Below are positions 43,348-51,569 of a stretch of DNA of 57,557 nucleotides, one piece after another. Source of the stretch: Rhizobium sp. BK376. GTDB lineage: Bacteria; Pseudomonadota; Alphaproteobacteria; Rhizobiales; Rhizobiaceae. Position 1 is the stretch's first letter. Each line of letters starts with the position of its first letter. The DNA lies in assembly GCF_004341625.1 (NCBI RefSeq), contig NZ_SLZG01000028.1:1-57557 (forward strand). Reading direction: 5' to 3'. The position numbers and the translations under genes were made by a program. A model generated the notes under the pieces. The model did no database searches. It worked only from the letters and a program-made list of their open reading frames with translations, and had not been told where the DNA came from.

Positions 43348-44487
43348 CTACTGATTTTCCTTGCTCTGCCCCATGATCTCTTGGGCGGTGAAGTTGATGC
43401 CGCAGGTCGGGAAGGAGTTGCCGACGAAGAAGTTGTCGGATTGCTTCGGATAATAATCCTGACCTTCCTTGAAGTCCGGATCGGAAACCAGCGCCGTCGG
43501 AAGCTTGATCGCCTGTGGGATCACCTGGCCTTCAAGTGCTGCAATCGCGGTCTTGATCGCAACGGCGACCTGAGCCGGGCCGGTGCCGGCCGAGGTGCAC
43601 TTCAAGCCGTCACCGGCATGTGCGGCGCAGAACTTGCGGAAGCCGTTCTCCGTCTCGCCGCCAAAGGGAACGAAGGGATGCTTGGCATCGATCATGGCCT
43701 GGACGACGCCTGTGTCGCCACCCTGTGCAGTGACGCCGTCGAACGGACGGTTCGTCGCGATCGCATCAGCCGTTGCCTTCTGGGCAACGCCGTCATCCCA
43801 TTTGCCGACAACTTCGGTCACGCTGAACTTCTTGCCGGATGCAGCCAGTGTCTCCTTGATGCCGTCGTGGCGGTCGGTATCGACCGAGGTGCCGGCAACG
43901 CCCCGCACTTCCAGTACCTTGCCGCCATTCGGCATATGCTTGACCAGCCAGTCGCCCCAGATCACGCCGAGGCCCTTCTGATCGACGTTGACATTGATCG
44001 CCTCCTTGGTGTCGAGCGTGTTGTCGAAGGCGACGAGCACGACGCCGGCTTCCTTGGCGCGCTTGATGACCGGGCCGAAGGCTGTCGGATTCTGCGCATC
44101 GACGACGACGGCGTCGTAGCCAGCGTCGATGAAGTTGTTGATAGCGGAGATCTGGGCCGGAACGTCCTCACCCGTCGAGACGACCTTGAATTCCTTCAAC
44201 TTCGCTTTGACATCAGGCTGTGCAGCATAGGCCTTGGCCGTCTGCACCATCTGGATGCGCCAGGTATTGGCGATGTAGCCGTTGGCAAGCGCGATCCGGT
44301 AGGGTCCTTCCTTCTTCGGAAACTGCAGGAACTGCGTGTCGGATGCCCAGGGCGTCATGCATTTCGGGTCGGCCGCCGGACCGGAAACGACCTTCGGCGC
44401 GGCATTGGCTGCGGTGCAGAGCAGAGCGAGCATGGTCACGGAAAGGCACGCGCGCCCGATGGGCTTTGCCTTCAATCTCTTAAGCAT
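43348..44487 (-). CDS. Ribose-type periplasmic sugar-binding protein
   Basis: This is a 379-residue type-1 periplasmic binding protein. Signal peptide: LKAKPIGRACLSVTMLALLC followed by TAANA. Strand motifs are YRIALANGYIANTWRIQMVQ, then INNFIDAGYDAVVVDAQNPT, VVLVAFDNTLDTKEAINVNV and GVTAQGGDTGVVQAMIDAKH. I start at ATG 44487 because GGAGGAGG lies just upstream. It is the first gene of the leftward operon and the target of the operators at 44610-44646. The cargo is a sugar or polyol; which one is not visible. Confidence 0.92.
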   Translation of the reverse strand: MLKRLKAKPIGRACLSVTMLALLCTAANAAPKVVSGPAADPKCMTPWASDTQFLQFPKKEGPYRIALANGYIANTWRIQMVQTAKAYAAQPDVKAKLKEFKVVSTGEDVPAQISAINNFIDAGYDAVVVDAQNPTAFGPVIKRAKEAGVVLVAFDNTLDTKEAINVNVDQKGLGVIWGDWLVKHMPNGGKVLEVRGVAGTSVDTDRHDGIKETLAASGKKFSVTEVVGKWDDGVAQKATADAIATNRPFDGVTAQGGDTGVVQAMIDAKHPFVPFGGETENGFRKFCAAHAGDGLKCTSAGTGPAQVAVAIKTAIAALEGQVIPQAIKLPTALVSDPDFKEGQDYYPKQSDNFFVGNSFPTCGINFTAQEIMGQSKENQ

Positions 44488-44609
44488 GGATGTCCTCCTC
44501 CTCGAGCGGACCAAGTCCGCCCCTCCAATATGAATTGATTGGCATGCTTGCTTGGTCCGGACGGCTCCATTCCCATCCACATCCGGAACAATAAAAATGT
44601 ATCATAGTA

Positions 44610-44646
44610 GACAGCGCTGTCAATTTCTATTTGCTAGCGCTGTCAA
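44610..44646. promoter_or_regulatory. Two LacI-type operators upstream of the sugar operon
   Basis: GACAGCGCTGTC (44610-44621) is a perfect 12-bp palindrome; a second, imperfect copy, TTGCTAGCGCTGTCAA, is at 44631-44646. Both share AGCGCTGTCAA (44613-44623 and 44636-44646), 23 bp apart, about two helical turns, so two dimers would bind the same face. The central GCGC-type symmetry is typical of LacI-family sites. They lie between the divergent sugar operon and the LacI gene. Confidence 0.75.
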
Positions 44647-44713
44647 CTATGGCATAACTATATTTATTCTATTCGCTACTGCAGCAATATAGAATTTTGG
44701 GGAAAATTATTCC

Positions 44714-45718
44714 ATGCGCCGTGTAACATTGGACGATGTTGCAAGTTTCGCCGGTGTCAGCCCGATCACGGTGTCCCGGGTGTTGCGTAAACCCGATGCT
44801 GTCTCCGAGCCGCTTCGGCAGCGCGTCAACGCCGCTGTCAAGGAGCTCGGCTATGTTCCGAATGTCGCCGCAAGCAGGCTGGCTTCGGCTCGCACACATA
44901 CAATCGGCGTGATCGTTCCGACACTCTACAATGTCATCTTTGCCGAATATCTGCTGGCGCTGCATGAGGTGCTGGTCGATGCCGGCTTTCAGGTCGTCGT
45001 CGTCAACAGCCGCTATTCCGAGATCGAGGAGGAAAACGCCATCAAGGCTCTGCTCGGCCAGCGGGTCGAAGCAATCATCATCGCCGGCATTCACCACACC
45101 GCCCATGCCCGCCAATTGCTTGAGCATGCGAACCTCCCTGTCGTCGAAACTTTCGAACTTTCGCAGGATCCGATCGATATCAATATCGGCATGTCGCAGG
45201 AGAGCGCCGGACAGGCAGCGACGCAGCATCTGATCAAGCGCGGTTTCAAACGGATTGCCTTTCTGACCGGCAATCTCGATCATCGATCCCAATCACGCCT
45301 CGAAGGTTATCACCGGGCGATGCGCGAGGCCGGCTTCGAGGGTTTCGAACTGGTAAAGCAGAAGCCACGCCACAGCGCCATAGCGCTCGGCTCGACGCTT
45401 TGCGCTGAAATGCTGAAACGCGGCAACATCCCGGAAGCGATCTTTTGCACCGATGACAATCTCGCGCTCGGCGCCATGCAGGAATGCCGCAAACGCGGCA
45501 TCGGCATACCAAGCGATATATCTGTCATCGGCTTTCACGATCTGGAGTTTGCCGCCTGTGCCTCTCCTTCGCTGTCGTCGATCGCCTCCCGACGCTACGA
45601 GACAGGCAGGCTCGCCGCCGAAAAGGTGCTTTCCGCAATCCAAGCTAGCAGCCGCCCGGGGGGAGAGCGGATCGATCTCGGTTTCGAAGTGAAGGTGCGA
45701 GAGAGCACGGGTGGTTGA
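44714..45718 (+). CDS. LacI-family transcriptional regulator
   Basis: This is a 334-residue repressor. The N-terminal helix-turn-helix is MRRVTLDDVASFAGVSPITV followed by SRVLRKPDAVSE, and the hinge helix is PNVAASRLASART. The rest is the periplasmic-binding-protein-like effector domain, with TIGVIVPTLYNVIFAEYLLA, later RIAFLTGNLDHRSQSRLEGY and FCTDDNLALGAMQECRKRGI. It is divergent from the sugar ABC operon and very likely represses it through the sites at 44610-44646, being released by the imported sugar. The stop codon is followed directly by a truncated VapB frame. Confidence 0.93.
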   Translation: MRRVTLDDVASFAGVSPITVSRVLRKPDAVSEPLRQRVNAAVKELGYVPNVAASRLASARTHTIGVIVPTLYNVIFAEYLLALHEVLVDAGFQVVVVNSRYSEIEEENAIKALLGQRVEAIIIAGIHHTAHARQLLEHANLPVVETFELSQDPIDINIGMSQESAGQAATQHLIKRGFKRIAFLTGNLDHRSQSRLEGYHRAMREAGFEGFELVKQKPRHSAIALGSTLCAEMLKRGNIPEAIFCTDDNLALGAMQECRKRGIGIPSDISVIGFHDLEFAACASPSLSSIASRRYETGRLAAEKVLSAIQASSRPGGERIDLGFEVKVRESTGG

Positions 45719-45850
45719 GGCAACAGCGGGATTCGTCAAGCGCTGCAAACTCTTGTTCACGTTGAGTCGGGAAGGCGTCTCATTGCGCTTGGAGGAACCA
45801 TGCCCGATGCCGAGGCAGTCCCACGCCGCCGGAACGCGGCGGCGAAGTGA
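45719..45850 (+). pseudogene. Truncated VapB antitoxin
   Basis: Immediately after the LacI stop, an open frame without start codon reads IRQALQTLVHVESGRRLIAL, then GGTMPDAEAVPRRRNAAAK and a stop. This is the C-terminal, toxin-binding half of rhizobial VapB antitoxins of about 70 residues. The N-terminal DNA-binding part is missing, apparently replaced by the LacI gene. The stop overlaps the VapC start as GTGA, as in a normal vapBC operon. Confidence 0.7.
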
Positions 45851-46246
45851 TATTAGCGGACACCTCCATCTGGATTGATTATTTTCGTCAAGGCGATACC
45901 GAGTGGCGCACGATTATCGAGGAGGACCGTCTGCTTTGCCACCCAGCCGTAATCGGCGAACTGGCCCTCGGCAGCTTCAGAAATCGCGGCAGGATCATCG
46001 CTTTTTTTGGCAGCCACGCACGACGAAGTCATGATGGTGATCGACCGCCATAGCATTTTCAGCATGGGTATCGGCTATACGGTTGTCCATCTGCTGGCAT
46101 CGGTCCTGCTTGACCACCGCGCAGCCTTGTGGACAAGAGACAAGCGGCTTCAGGCAGCCGCAACCGCCGACCCCGTCGTCAGGCCAATATGTTCGCGCCG
46201 AATCTGCGTGCCCGGGCAGCTACTTGCTCTCGAATGTCCGGCATGA
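45847..46246 (+). pseudogene. VapC PIN-domain toxin, frameshifted at a T7 run
   Basis: The GTG start at 45847 overlaps the VapB stop. The first frame gives ILADTSIWIDYFRQGD (the first PIN aspartate in LADTS) and HPAVIGELALGSFRNRG (the conserved Glu). At T7 (46002-46008) the frame is lost; shifting by one base continues FLAATHDEVMMVIDRHSIFS, then GIGYTVVHLLASVLL and LWTRDKRLQ, which contain the remaining acidic-site pattern. A few residues also appear missing at the junction. The original protein would be about 130 residues. It could be a sequencing error or real inactivation; with the antitoxin also broken, inactivation is more likely. Confidence 0.78.
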
Positions 46247-46375
46247 GGACGCTTCCAGCAGGCGCCTTTCAGGCACCGACGGTGGCCTAGCTGCGGCAAG
46301 TTTCGAAGCGCTCAGCCAGTCCAGTTCGGTGCGTGCCGACGAAATGATGCTAGCGTAGAGGACCGGGAGCATTTG

Positions 46376-46391
46376 GCGGCCATATGGCCGC
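46376..46391. repeat. 16-bp perfect palindrome
   Basis: GCGGCCATATGGCCGC is its own reverse complement and lies 9 bases beyond the stop codon of the quinone oxidoreductase gene (minus strand). With no loop and no U-tract it is not a classical terminator; it could be a protein-binding site or chance. Confidence 0.6.
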
Positions 46392-46399
46392 GCCGAATC

Positions 46400-47407
46400 T
46401 CAACTAGAAATGTCAATCACGATCTTGCCCTTTGCCTGACCTGCCTCATACTTCGCGTGCGCAGCGGCGACGTCGGCAAGGCCGAACGGCTCGCTGTCCA
46501 GGCGCGGCGTCAATCTCCCCTGCTCGGCCATGGCGGTGATGATCTCCATAATCTCGGCGTGCCGCTCTATGCCCACGCCGTACATAATCGGCAACAACAC
46601 CAGGACCATGTGCAGATTGGCGCCCTTGAGATAGAGCGGCGCCAGATTGTGTGATGCGGCTCCGACGACGGTGACAATATCTCCGGCAGGCTTGATCATC
46701 TGGAATGCCGCATCTAGGGCCGCTCCACCCACAGTATCGAAGATCACATCGAAGCCGCGCCCCTGCGTGTGCGTCGAAACGATGTCAGCAGCCGCTGCCC
46801 TCGAAAGATCGACGCATGCCCGCGCGCCCGACGCCATGGCGACCTCCGCACTTTCAGCCGAGCGGGTAACGGCAACGACGTGGGCACCTGCGGCCGCAGC
46901 CATTTGAACAGCCATGTGTCCCACGCCCCCCGCTCCGCCCGTGATCAGGACCCTGCTTTCCGGGGTGACACGGGCCTTGTCGAACAACGCCTTCCAAGCG
47001 GTACTCGCCACGAGCGGAATTGCCGCTGCGGCTCGGAAATCGAGATTGGCGGGCTTTCGGGCTAAGAAGGCCGCATCATACACAGCATATTCGGCTAGGC
47101 TTCCGGGCACGTCTCCATTCGGGCCGCTGAAGCCACCAGCAAAGCCGAAGACCTCATCCCCGACGTTGAACTTGCTGACCCCTGCCCCCACCTGGTCGAC
47201 AACTCCGGCGAAGTCGGTCTGCAGGATGGCCGGGAACTCGCGGGGCGTCATCGGCAGGCGGGCTTTGCGCACCTTCGTGTCGATAGGGTTGAGGCCACTG
47301 GCCATGATCCGCACTCTGACCTGTCCAGCTTGGGCCTGTGGGGTTGGAACCTCGGTAAGCTTCAGGACGTCGGTTCCGCCCTGCTCGGTTGCGATGACAG
47401 CCTTCAT
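46400..47407 (-). CDS. Zinc-independent quinone oxidoreductase / MDR-family dehydrogenase
   Basis: This is a 335-residue medium-chain dehydrogenase/reductase. The N-terminal GroES-like domain contains MASGLNPIDTKVR and FAGVVDQVGAGVSKFNVGDE. The nucleotide-binding domain has LITGGAGGVGHMAVQMAAAA (about 145-165), with the Rossmann glycines, and FDVIFDTVGG. The cysteine residues that bind zinc in alcohol dehydrogenases are absent, so an NADPH:quinone or enone reductase is likely. I start at ATG 47407 (MKAVIATEQGG), with AAAGGA upstream. It is divergent from the LysR gene at 47501, which is its probable regulator. Confidence 0.9.
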   Translation of the reverse strand: MKAVIATEQGGTDVLKLTEVPTPQAQAGQVRVRIMASGLNPIDTKVRKARLPMTPREFPAILQTDFAGVVDQVGAGVSKFNVGDEVFGFAGGFSGPNGDVPGSLAEYAVYDAAFLARKPANLDFRAAAAIPLVASTAWKALFDKARVTPESRVLITGGAGGVGHMAVQMAAAAGAHVVAVTRSAESAEVAMASGARACVDLSRAAAADIVSTHTQGRGFDVIFDTVGGAALDAAFQMIKPAGDIVTVVGAASHNLAPLYLKGANLHMVLVLLPIMYGVGIERHAEIMEIITAMAEQGRLTPRLDSEPFGLADVAAAHAKYEAGQAKGKIVIDISS

Positions 47408-47500
47408 GATGAGATCCTTTGTTTTTAACGTTCGATTTCCCTGTTTTATTACAGGCAAAACCAGCTATAAACATCAGAAACAAGAAGAGACTATTTCTCC

Positions 47501-48421
47501 ATGAAGAATGATGAGCGCTTGCTGAGCAGAGTCGTTGGCCTTGAAGAATTCTTACGCGTTGCGGAAACGTTGAGCTTCGTACGCGCTGCCGAAACCCTTG
47601 GACAGGCGCCATCCGCTGTTTCGAAATCGGTGCGCAAACTCGAGCAGAGACTGGGGGGCCGCCTACTGCATCGCACCACCCGTAACGTGTCTCTGACGGA
47701 CGAAGGTACGGAGTTCTATGGACGGGCCAGAAACTGGCTCGCCGAACTGGATGACATGCAAGCAATTGTCCGGAGCGAGCCCGGCGGACTGACAGGTGTA
47801 GTGCGCATAGACATGCCGACTACACTTGGTCGCGCGCACTTCATGACTCATCTTGCGACCTTCATGCAAAGGCACCCGAAGCTGAAGGTCGAGCTTCGTA
47901 TGCACGACAACTACATCAACCTGATCGCCGAAGGCGTCGACATGGCGATCCGTGTCGGCCAACTGAGCGATTCCGGTATGATCGTCAGGCCGCTCGGCCA
48001 GATCCGTCTCGGCACTTTCATTTCTCCTCGATATGCCGAGATAGCCGGTATGCCTACTCAGATCGAAGATCTAAAGGATCATCGTCTTCTGGCCTTCGTG
48101 ACCGGTAATGGTCGCACGCGCCCTATCGCGTATAGTTCGGGACGACGTGAGATCAAACTGGACACCCGCAACGCTGTGGCCACGTTCACCAACGGCGAGG
48201 CCATGATTGACGCCGCCATAGCTGGAATCGGCATTGCCCAGACCCCGGCACTTTATGCCCGCAGGGCGCTATCTGACGGGAGCTTGATCCAGATCTTCGA
48301 TGGGCGCGACGCGGGAAGTCTGCCAGTTCAGATCGTCTACCCATCGCAGCAACAGGTGGCGACAAGGGTCCGCGCCTTGATAGATCATCTCGTCGAGACG
48401 ATGACCGACACATGGGGCTGA
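47501..48421 (+). CDS. LysR-family regulator
   Basis: This is a 306-residue regulator. The N-terminal winged helix carries LEEFLRVAETLSFVRAAETL followed by GQAPSAVSKSVRKLEQRLGG (about residues 9-50), then the effector domain with the GVVRIDMPTTLGRAHF entry. It is divergent from the quinone oxidoreductase gene with a 93-base intergenic region, the classic LysR arrangement. Between them lies CCTG-N8-CAGG (47440-47455), a possible binding site. The length is full, and a strong hairpin follows its stop codon. Confidence 0.9.
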   Translation: MKNDERLLSRVVGLEEFLRVAETLSFVRAAETLGQAPSAVSKSVRKLEQRLGGRLLHRTTRNVSLTDEGTEFYGRARNWLAELDDMQAIVRSEPGGLTGVVRIDMPTTLGRAHFMTHLATFMQRHPKLKVELRMHDNYINLIAEGVDMAIRVGQLSDSGMIVRPLGQIRLGTFISPRYAEIAGMPTQIEDLKDHRLLAFVTGNGRTRPIAYSSGRREIKLDTRNAVATFTNGEAMIDAAIAGIGIAQTPALYARRALSDGSLIQIFDGRDAGSLPVQIVYPSQQQVATRVRALIDHLVETMTDTWG

Positions 48422-48432
48422 CATAGCCTGGA

Positions 48433-48458
48433 CACGGCTTGAATATGTTCAAGCCGTG
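48433..48458 (+). terminator. Strong hairpin after the LysR gene
   Basis: CACGGCTTGAA (48433-48443) and TTCAAGCCGTG (48448-48458) pair perfectly over 11 bp with a 4-nt loop, 12 bases after the LysR stop. No U-tract follows, so it may act as an mRNA end stabiliser or a factor-dependent terminator. The remaining gap to 48706 shows no supported gene. Confidence 0.6.
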
Positions 48459-48706
48459 CGCAATGGCGACCGCCGCCCTATGGCACAGAGGCAGTGTGAC
48501 AACAGCAATGTCCGTTTCGAGGTGCATGCCACAATGGCGTTTATGACGGGCATGCGGGCGTAAAGCCGCTCAATTGAACAACCAAAACCAGAGCCATCTG
48601 GACCACCATCGCAGGCAGATCGAATTTCTTGATCTCGGACGAAGGTCCGATTTTGACTTTGGTGGCCGAAGGAGAACTCAAATGGTCCATGTGCGATTTG
48701 CGTAGA

Positions 48707-49612
48707 CTATCGCAAGCGCAGGTGCGGCTCGTCTTTGAGCAGGCCGGCGACGAAATCAACGAAGACCTTGATCGCCCCCGTCATACGGCGCGTCGTGGAA
48801 CTGACGGCCTGTATTGGATAGAGCCGCGGCCTATAGCCCTCCAACACTGACACCAGCCTGCCGGCCTCGATGTCGTCGGCAAACATCCAACTCGGCCCCT
48901 GGGCCAAGCCCATCCCTGCCAGCACTGCCGCATGGACGCTTTCAGGGTCGTTGGTGCGGAGCGGACCGAAAGGTGGCACGACCACCGGACCTTCGGGACC
49001 TTGGAATTTCCAGGTCTTGGAATTGCCCTGGAAGGTGAACGGCAGGCAGCTATGGTTTGTCAGGTCATCGAGGTTGGCCGGTGTGCCATGCTCTGCAAGG
49101 TAGGCAGGGGAAGCGACCACCGCGGCCTCCACGCAGCCGATCTGACGCGCGAGCAGGCCGGAATCGGGCAACTCGCCAATGCGAATAGCAACGTCGACAC
49201 CGTCCTCGATCAGGCTAACATAGCGCTCCGAAACCTCCAGATCGATCGTCAGGTCCGGATAACTGGCAAACAGAGCCGGCAGGCGTGGCGCTATCAGCCG
49301 ATTGGAAAACACCGGCGAGCACGTCACCCGCAGCCGACCCCTGGCAGAGACCTCCCCCGAGCGTATGCTCGCCTCCGCCGTTTCCAGATCGCTGAGCATA
49401 CCGATGGCGAAGTCGTAGAATTCCCGGCCCTTGTCGGTCACGCTCAGTCCGCGCGAACTGCGCCGGATCAGCAATGTGCCCAAGTGGGCTTCCAATGCCG
49501 CGACTTCTTTGCTGACGGTTGACTGCGCCACACTCTCCGCCTTGCCGGCGCGTGAAAAGCTTTCGGTTTCCACGGTGCGCACGAACAGCCGCATCCTTTT
49601 GAGCTGGTCCAA
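48707..49612 (-). CDS. LysR-family regulator
   Basis: This is a 301-residue regulator beginning LDQLKRMRLFVRTVETESFS from a TTG at 49612, chosen because GGAGA lies about 8 bases upstream and LysR proteins of this type typically begin MDQL; the longer frame to 49639 also uses a TTG. The helix-turn-helix is AGKAESVAQSTVSKEVAALE (about 23-43). The effector domain contains RLRVTCSPVFSNRLIAPRLP. It is divergent from the SDR gene at 49795, which it probably regulates; the ATTCCA-N3-TGGAAT repeat at 49680-49694 is a candidate site. Confidence 0.88.
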   Translation of the reverse strand: MDQLKRMRLFVRTVETESFSRAGKAESVAQSTVSKEVAALEAHLGTLLIRRSSRGLSVTDKGREFYDFAIGMLSDLETAEASIRSGEVSARGRLRVTCSPVFSNRLIAPRLPALFASYPDLTIDLEVSERYVSLIEDGVDVAIRIGELPDSGLLARQIGCVEAAVVASPAYLAEHGTPANLDDLTNHSCLPFTFQGNSKTWKFQGPEGPVVVPPFGPLRTNDPESVHAAVLAGMGLAQGPSWMFADDIEAGRLVSVLEGYRPRLYPIQAVSSTTRRMTGAIKVFVDFVAGLLKDEPHLRLR

Positions 49613-49679
49613 TTTGCCGTCTCCATTCGCCGATATCAAACCAGAAAGAACATGAATCGGAATAAAAAAGAAGACTGAT

Positions 49680-49694
49680 ATTCCAGAATGGAAT
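49680..49694. promoter_or_regulatory. Inverted repeat ATTCCA-N3-TGGAAT, candidate LysR site
   Basis: The arms are a perfect 6-bp inverted repeat within a 15-bp window, in the divergent region between the LysR and SDR genes. A T-N11-A core is contained. The size suits LysR regulators. Confidence 0.5.
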
Positions 49695-49794
49695 TCAAGC
49701 TATTCGTTCTAGCTGAATTGGAAATCGCCACCCAGCCCGTAAGTAAGGGCATTCCCGGCCATTGCCGGGCATGCAACCAGCGAAAGAGGCCAAA

Positions 49795-50525
49795 TTGTCC
49801 AGATTGAGTGGAAAAGTCGCCGTCATTACCGGGGGAACCTCCGGCATGGCATTGGAAACGGCAAAAGTCTTCGTCGAGGAAGGAGCCTATGTCTTCGTGA
49901 CCGGCCGGCGCCAGGATGTGGTCGATGCAGCCGTCGCCTATATTGGAGAAAACGTCACCGGCATTCAGATGTATCCGACCCTGCCGATCTCGATCGCCTG
50001 TTTGCCACCGTCAAGGCCGAGAAGGGCCATATCGACGTGCTGTTTGCCAGTGCCGGCGCCGGGCATATGGGCGAGCCCGTGGCAAGCGTATCGCCCGAAC
50101 TGGTCGATCGCACCTTCGACGTCAACGTAAAGGCCGTGCTGTTCACGGTGCAAAAGGCCCTGCCACTGTTTCGCGACGGTGGATCGATCATCCTCAACAG
50201 TTCCATCGCGCATTTGAAGGGCATGCCAGGCGCCAGCGTCTATAGCGCCAGCAAGGCGGCCGTCCGGGCCTTCGCCCGCGGCTGGACGATGGAGCTTAAG
50301 GATCGCGCCATCCGCGTCAATGTCATCAGTCCTGGCCCGATCGATACCCCGTTCACCCAGCCCGCGCCGCAGGGTTGGAAAGATGCGATGACGGCCATGG
50401 TACCGCTCGGGCGCTTCGGTCGTCCGCGCGAAATCGCCACGGCCGCGTTGTTTCTGGCCTCCGAGGATTCCAGCTTCATCACCGGCATCGACCTGTGTGT
50501 CGATGGCGGGCTGACCCAGGTCTGA
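49795..50525 (+). pseudogene. Short-chain dehydrogenase with a single-base frameshift
   Basis: The TTG at 49795 is preceded by GAGG (LSRLSGKVAVITGGTSGMAL gives the cofactor-binding GGTSGM). The frame breaks at about 49968 (VTGIQ): adding one base restores DVSDPADLDRLFATVKAEKG and runs on into VLFASAGAGHMG (NAG-equivalent), SSIAHLKGMPGASVYSASKA (catalytic Ser, Tyr and Lys) and NVISPGPIDTPF. All catalytic residues remain in the second frame to the stop at 50525. The rest is pristine, so this is a recent mutation or a sequencing error. A normal product would have about 244 residues. Confidence 0.85.
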
Positions 50526-50540
50526 CCGGCATCAATCGCC

Positions 50541-51434
50541 TCAGCCGCCCAGTTCCGCTATCACCTGCGCCAGCACGCTAGCAAATCCAACAGTCGGGCG
50601 GCGCTCGGGAAAGTAGAGGCAGAAGCCCGGACTGGGCGGCATCCAGTCGCTCAGAACCGGAACAAGCCGCCCGGAGGCGACATAGTCGGCAATTTCGGCT
50701 TCGGCGACATAGGCAAGGCCCACCCCCGCCAAGGCCGCGCGGGCGATCAAGCCATGATTGTCGAGACTGAGCGACCAGGGCGCATTGACCTGCATGGCTT
50801 CCCCATCTTTCTCGAACTCCCATTCATAGGGTGCCCCGCTCGGCCAACGGATGCGGATGCAATCATGCTCACCTAGCTCATTGGGATGAACCGGGCGCGG
50901 ACGGGTTTTGAAATAGTTCGGCGATCCAACCACCCGGTAACGCAGCCTCTGGCCCAGAGGAACGATGGTCATGTTGGGCGGAACAGCGCTCGCTATGCGC
51001 ACCCCGGCATCGAAGCCCGCCTGCACGATATCCACCAAGCGCCCCTCGGTCACGATATCGACCTTCACGTCGGGATAGCGGCGGATGAATTCGACGATGA
51101 AGGGAACGAGAATCTGATGCCCGCCGGCGATCGAGCAGTTGATCCGCAATGTGCCTTTCGGACTGCCGCGGTGGCTACGGGCGGCTTCGGTAGCGGCGTG
51201 GATATCGGACAGGGCCGGAGCGATGGCGCGCACGAGGTCATGGCCGGCCGCCGTCAGGCCTACCCGCCGGGTGGTCCTTTCGAAAAGCCTGACCCCCAGT
51301 TCATCCTCGAGCCCGGCCACAGCATTGCCGATGGCGGTGGGAGAAATGCCCAGGTCCCGAGCCGCGGCGCGAAAACTGCCTCGGCGGGATATCGCCAGTA
51401 TGGCTTCGAGTTCGAGGAGCTTGGCTGGTCGCAT
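50541..51434 (-). CDS. LysR-family regulator
   Basis: This is a 297-residue regulator. I start at ATG 51434 (MRPAKLLELEAILAISRRGS); the frame open to 51623 adds 63 residues of non-coding character. The helix-turn-helix is FRAAARDLGISPTAIGNAVA followed by GLEDELGVRLFERTTRRVGL. The effector domain begins GTLRINCSIAGGHQILVPFI. It is divergent from the aldo/keto reductase gene at 51570 and convergent with the SDR gene, so either could be its target. TCGCAA-N3-TTGCGA at 51469-51483 is a candidate binding site. Confidence 0.9.
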   Translation of the reverse strand: MRPAKLLELEAILAISRRGSFRAAARDLGISPTAIGNAVAGLEDELGVRLFERTTRRVGLTAAGHDLVRAIAPALSDIHAATEAARSHRGSPKGTLRINCSIAGGHQILVPFIVEFIRRYPDVKVDIVTEGRLVDIVQAGFDAGVRIASAVPPNMTIVPLGQRLRYRVVGSPNYFKTRPRPVHPNELGEHDCIRIRWPSGAPYEWEFEKDGEAMQVNAPWSLSLDNHGLIARAALAGVGLAYVAEAEIADYVASGRLVPVLSDWMPPSPGFCLYFPERRPTVGFASVLAQVIAELGG

Positions 51435-51468
51435 TATCTCAGTTTCCGTTACTCTGAAATCTGTTTTA

Positions 51469-51483
51469 TCGCAATTGTTGCGA
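51469..51483. promoter_or_regulatory. Inverted repeat TCGCAA-N3-TTGCGA, candidate LysR site
   Basis: The arms are a perfect 6-bp inverted repeat of 15 bp total with T-N11-A, placed between the divergent LysR and aldo/keto reductase genes, 35 bases before the LysR start. Confidence 0.55.
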
Positions 51484-51569
51484 CGATCAATTTCTCCTAG
51501 ATGAGATGGTAAGGGCCAACGGCCGGGTTTGCACTGGCTGTGTGCTGCATCTGCGAGGAAGCAACCGAA

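Noticed and set aside
43381..44538. Long plus-strand frame opposite the sugar-binding protein
   Set aside because: It is an antisense shadow of a gene with a signal peptide and family motifs; nothing supports coding on this strand.
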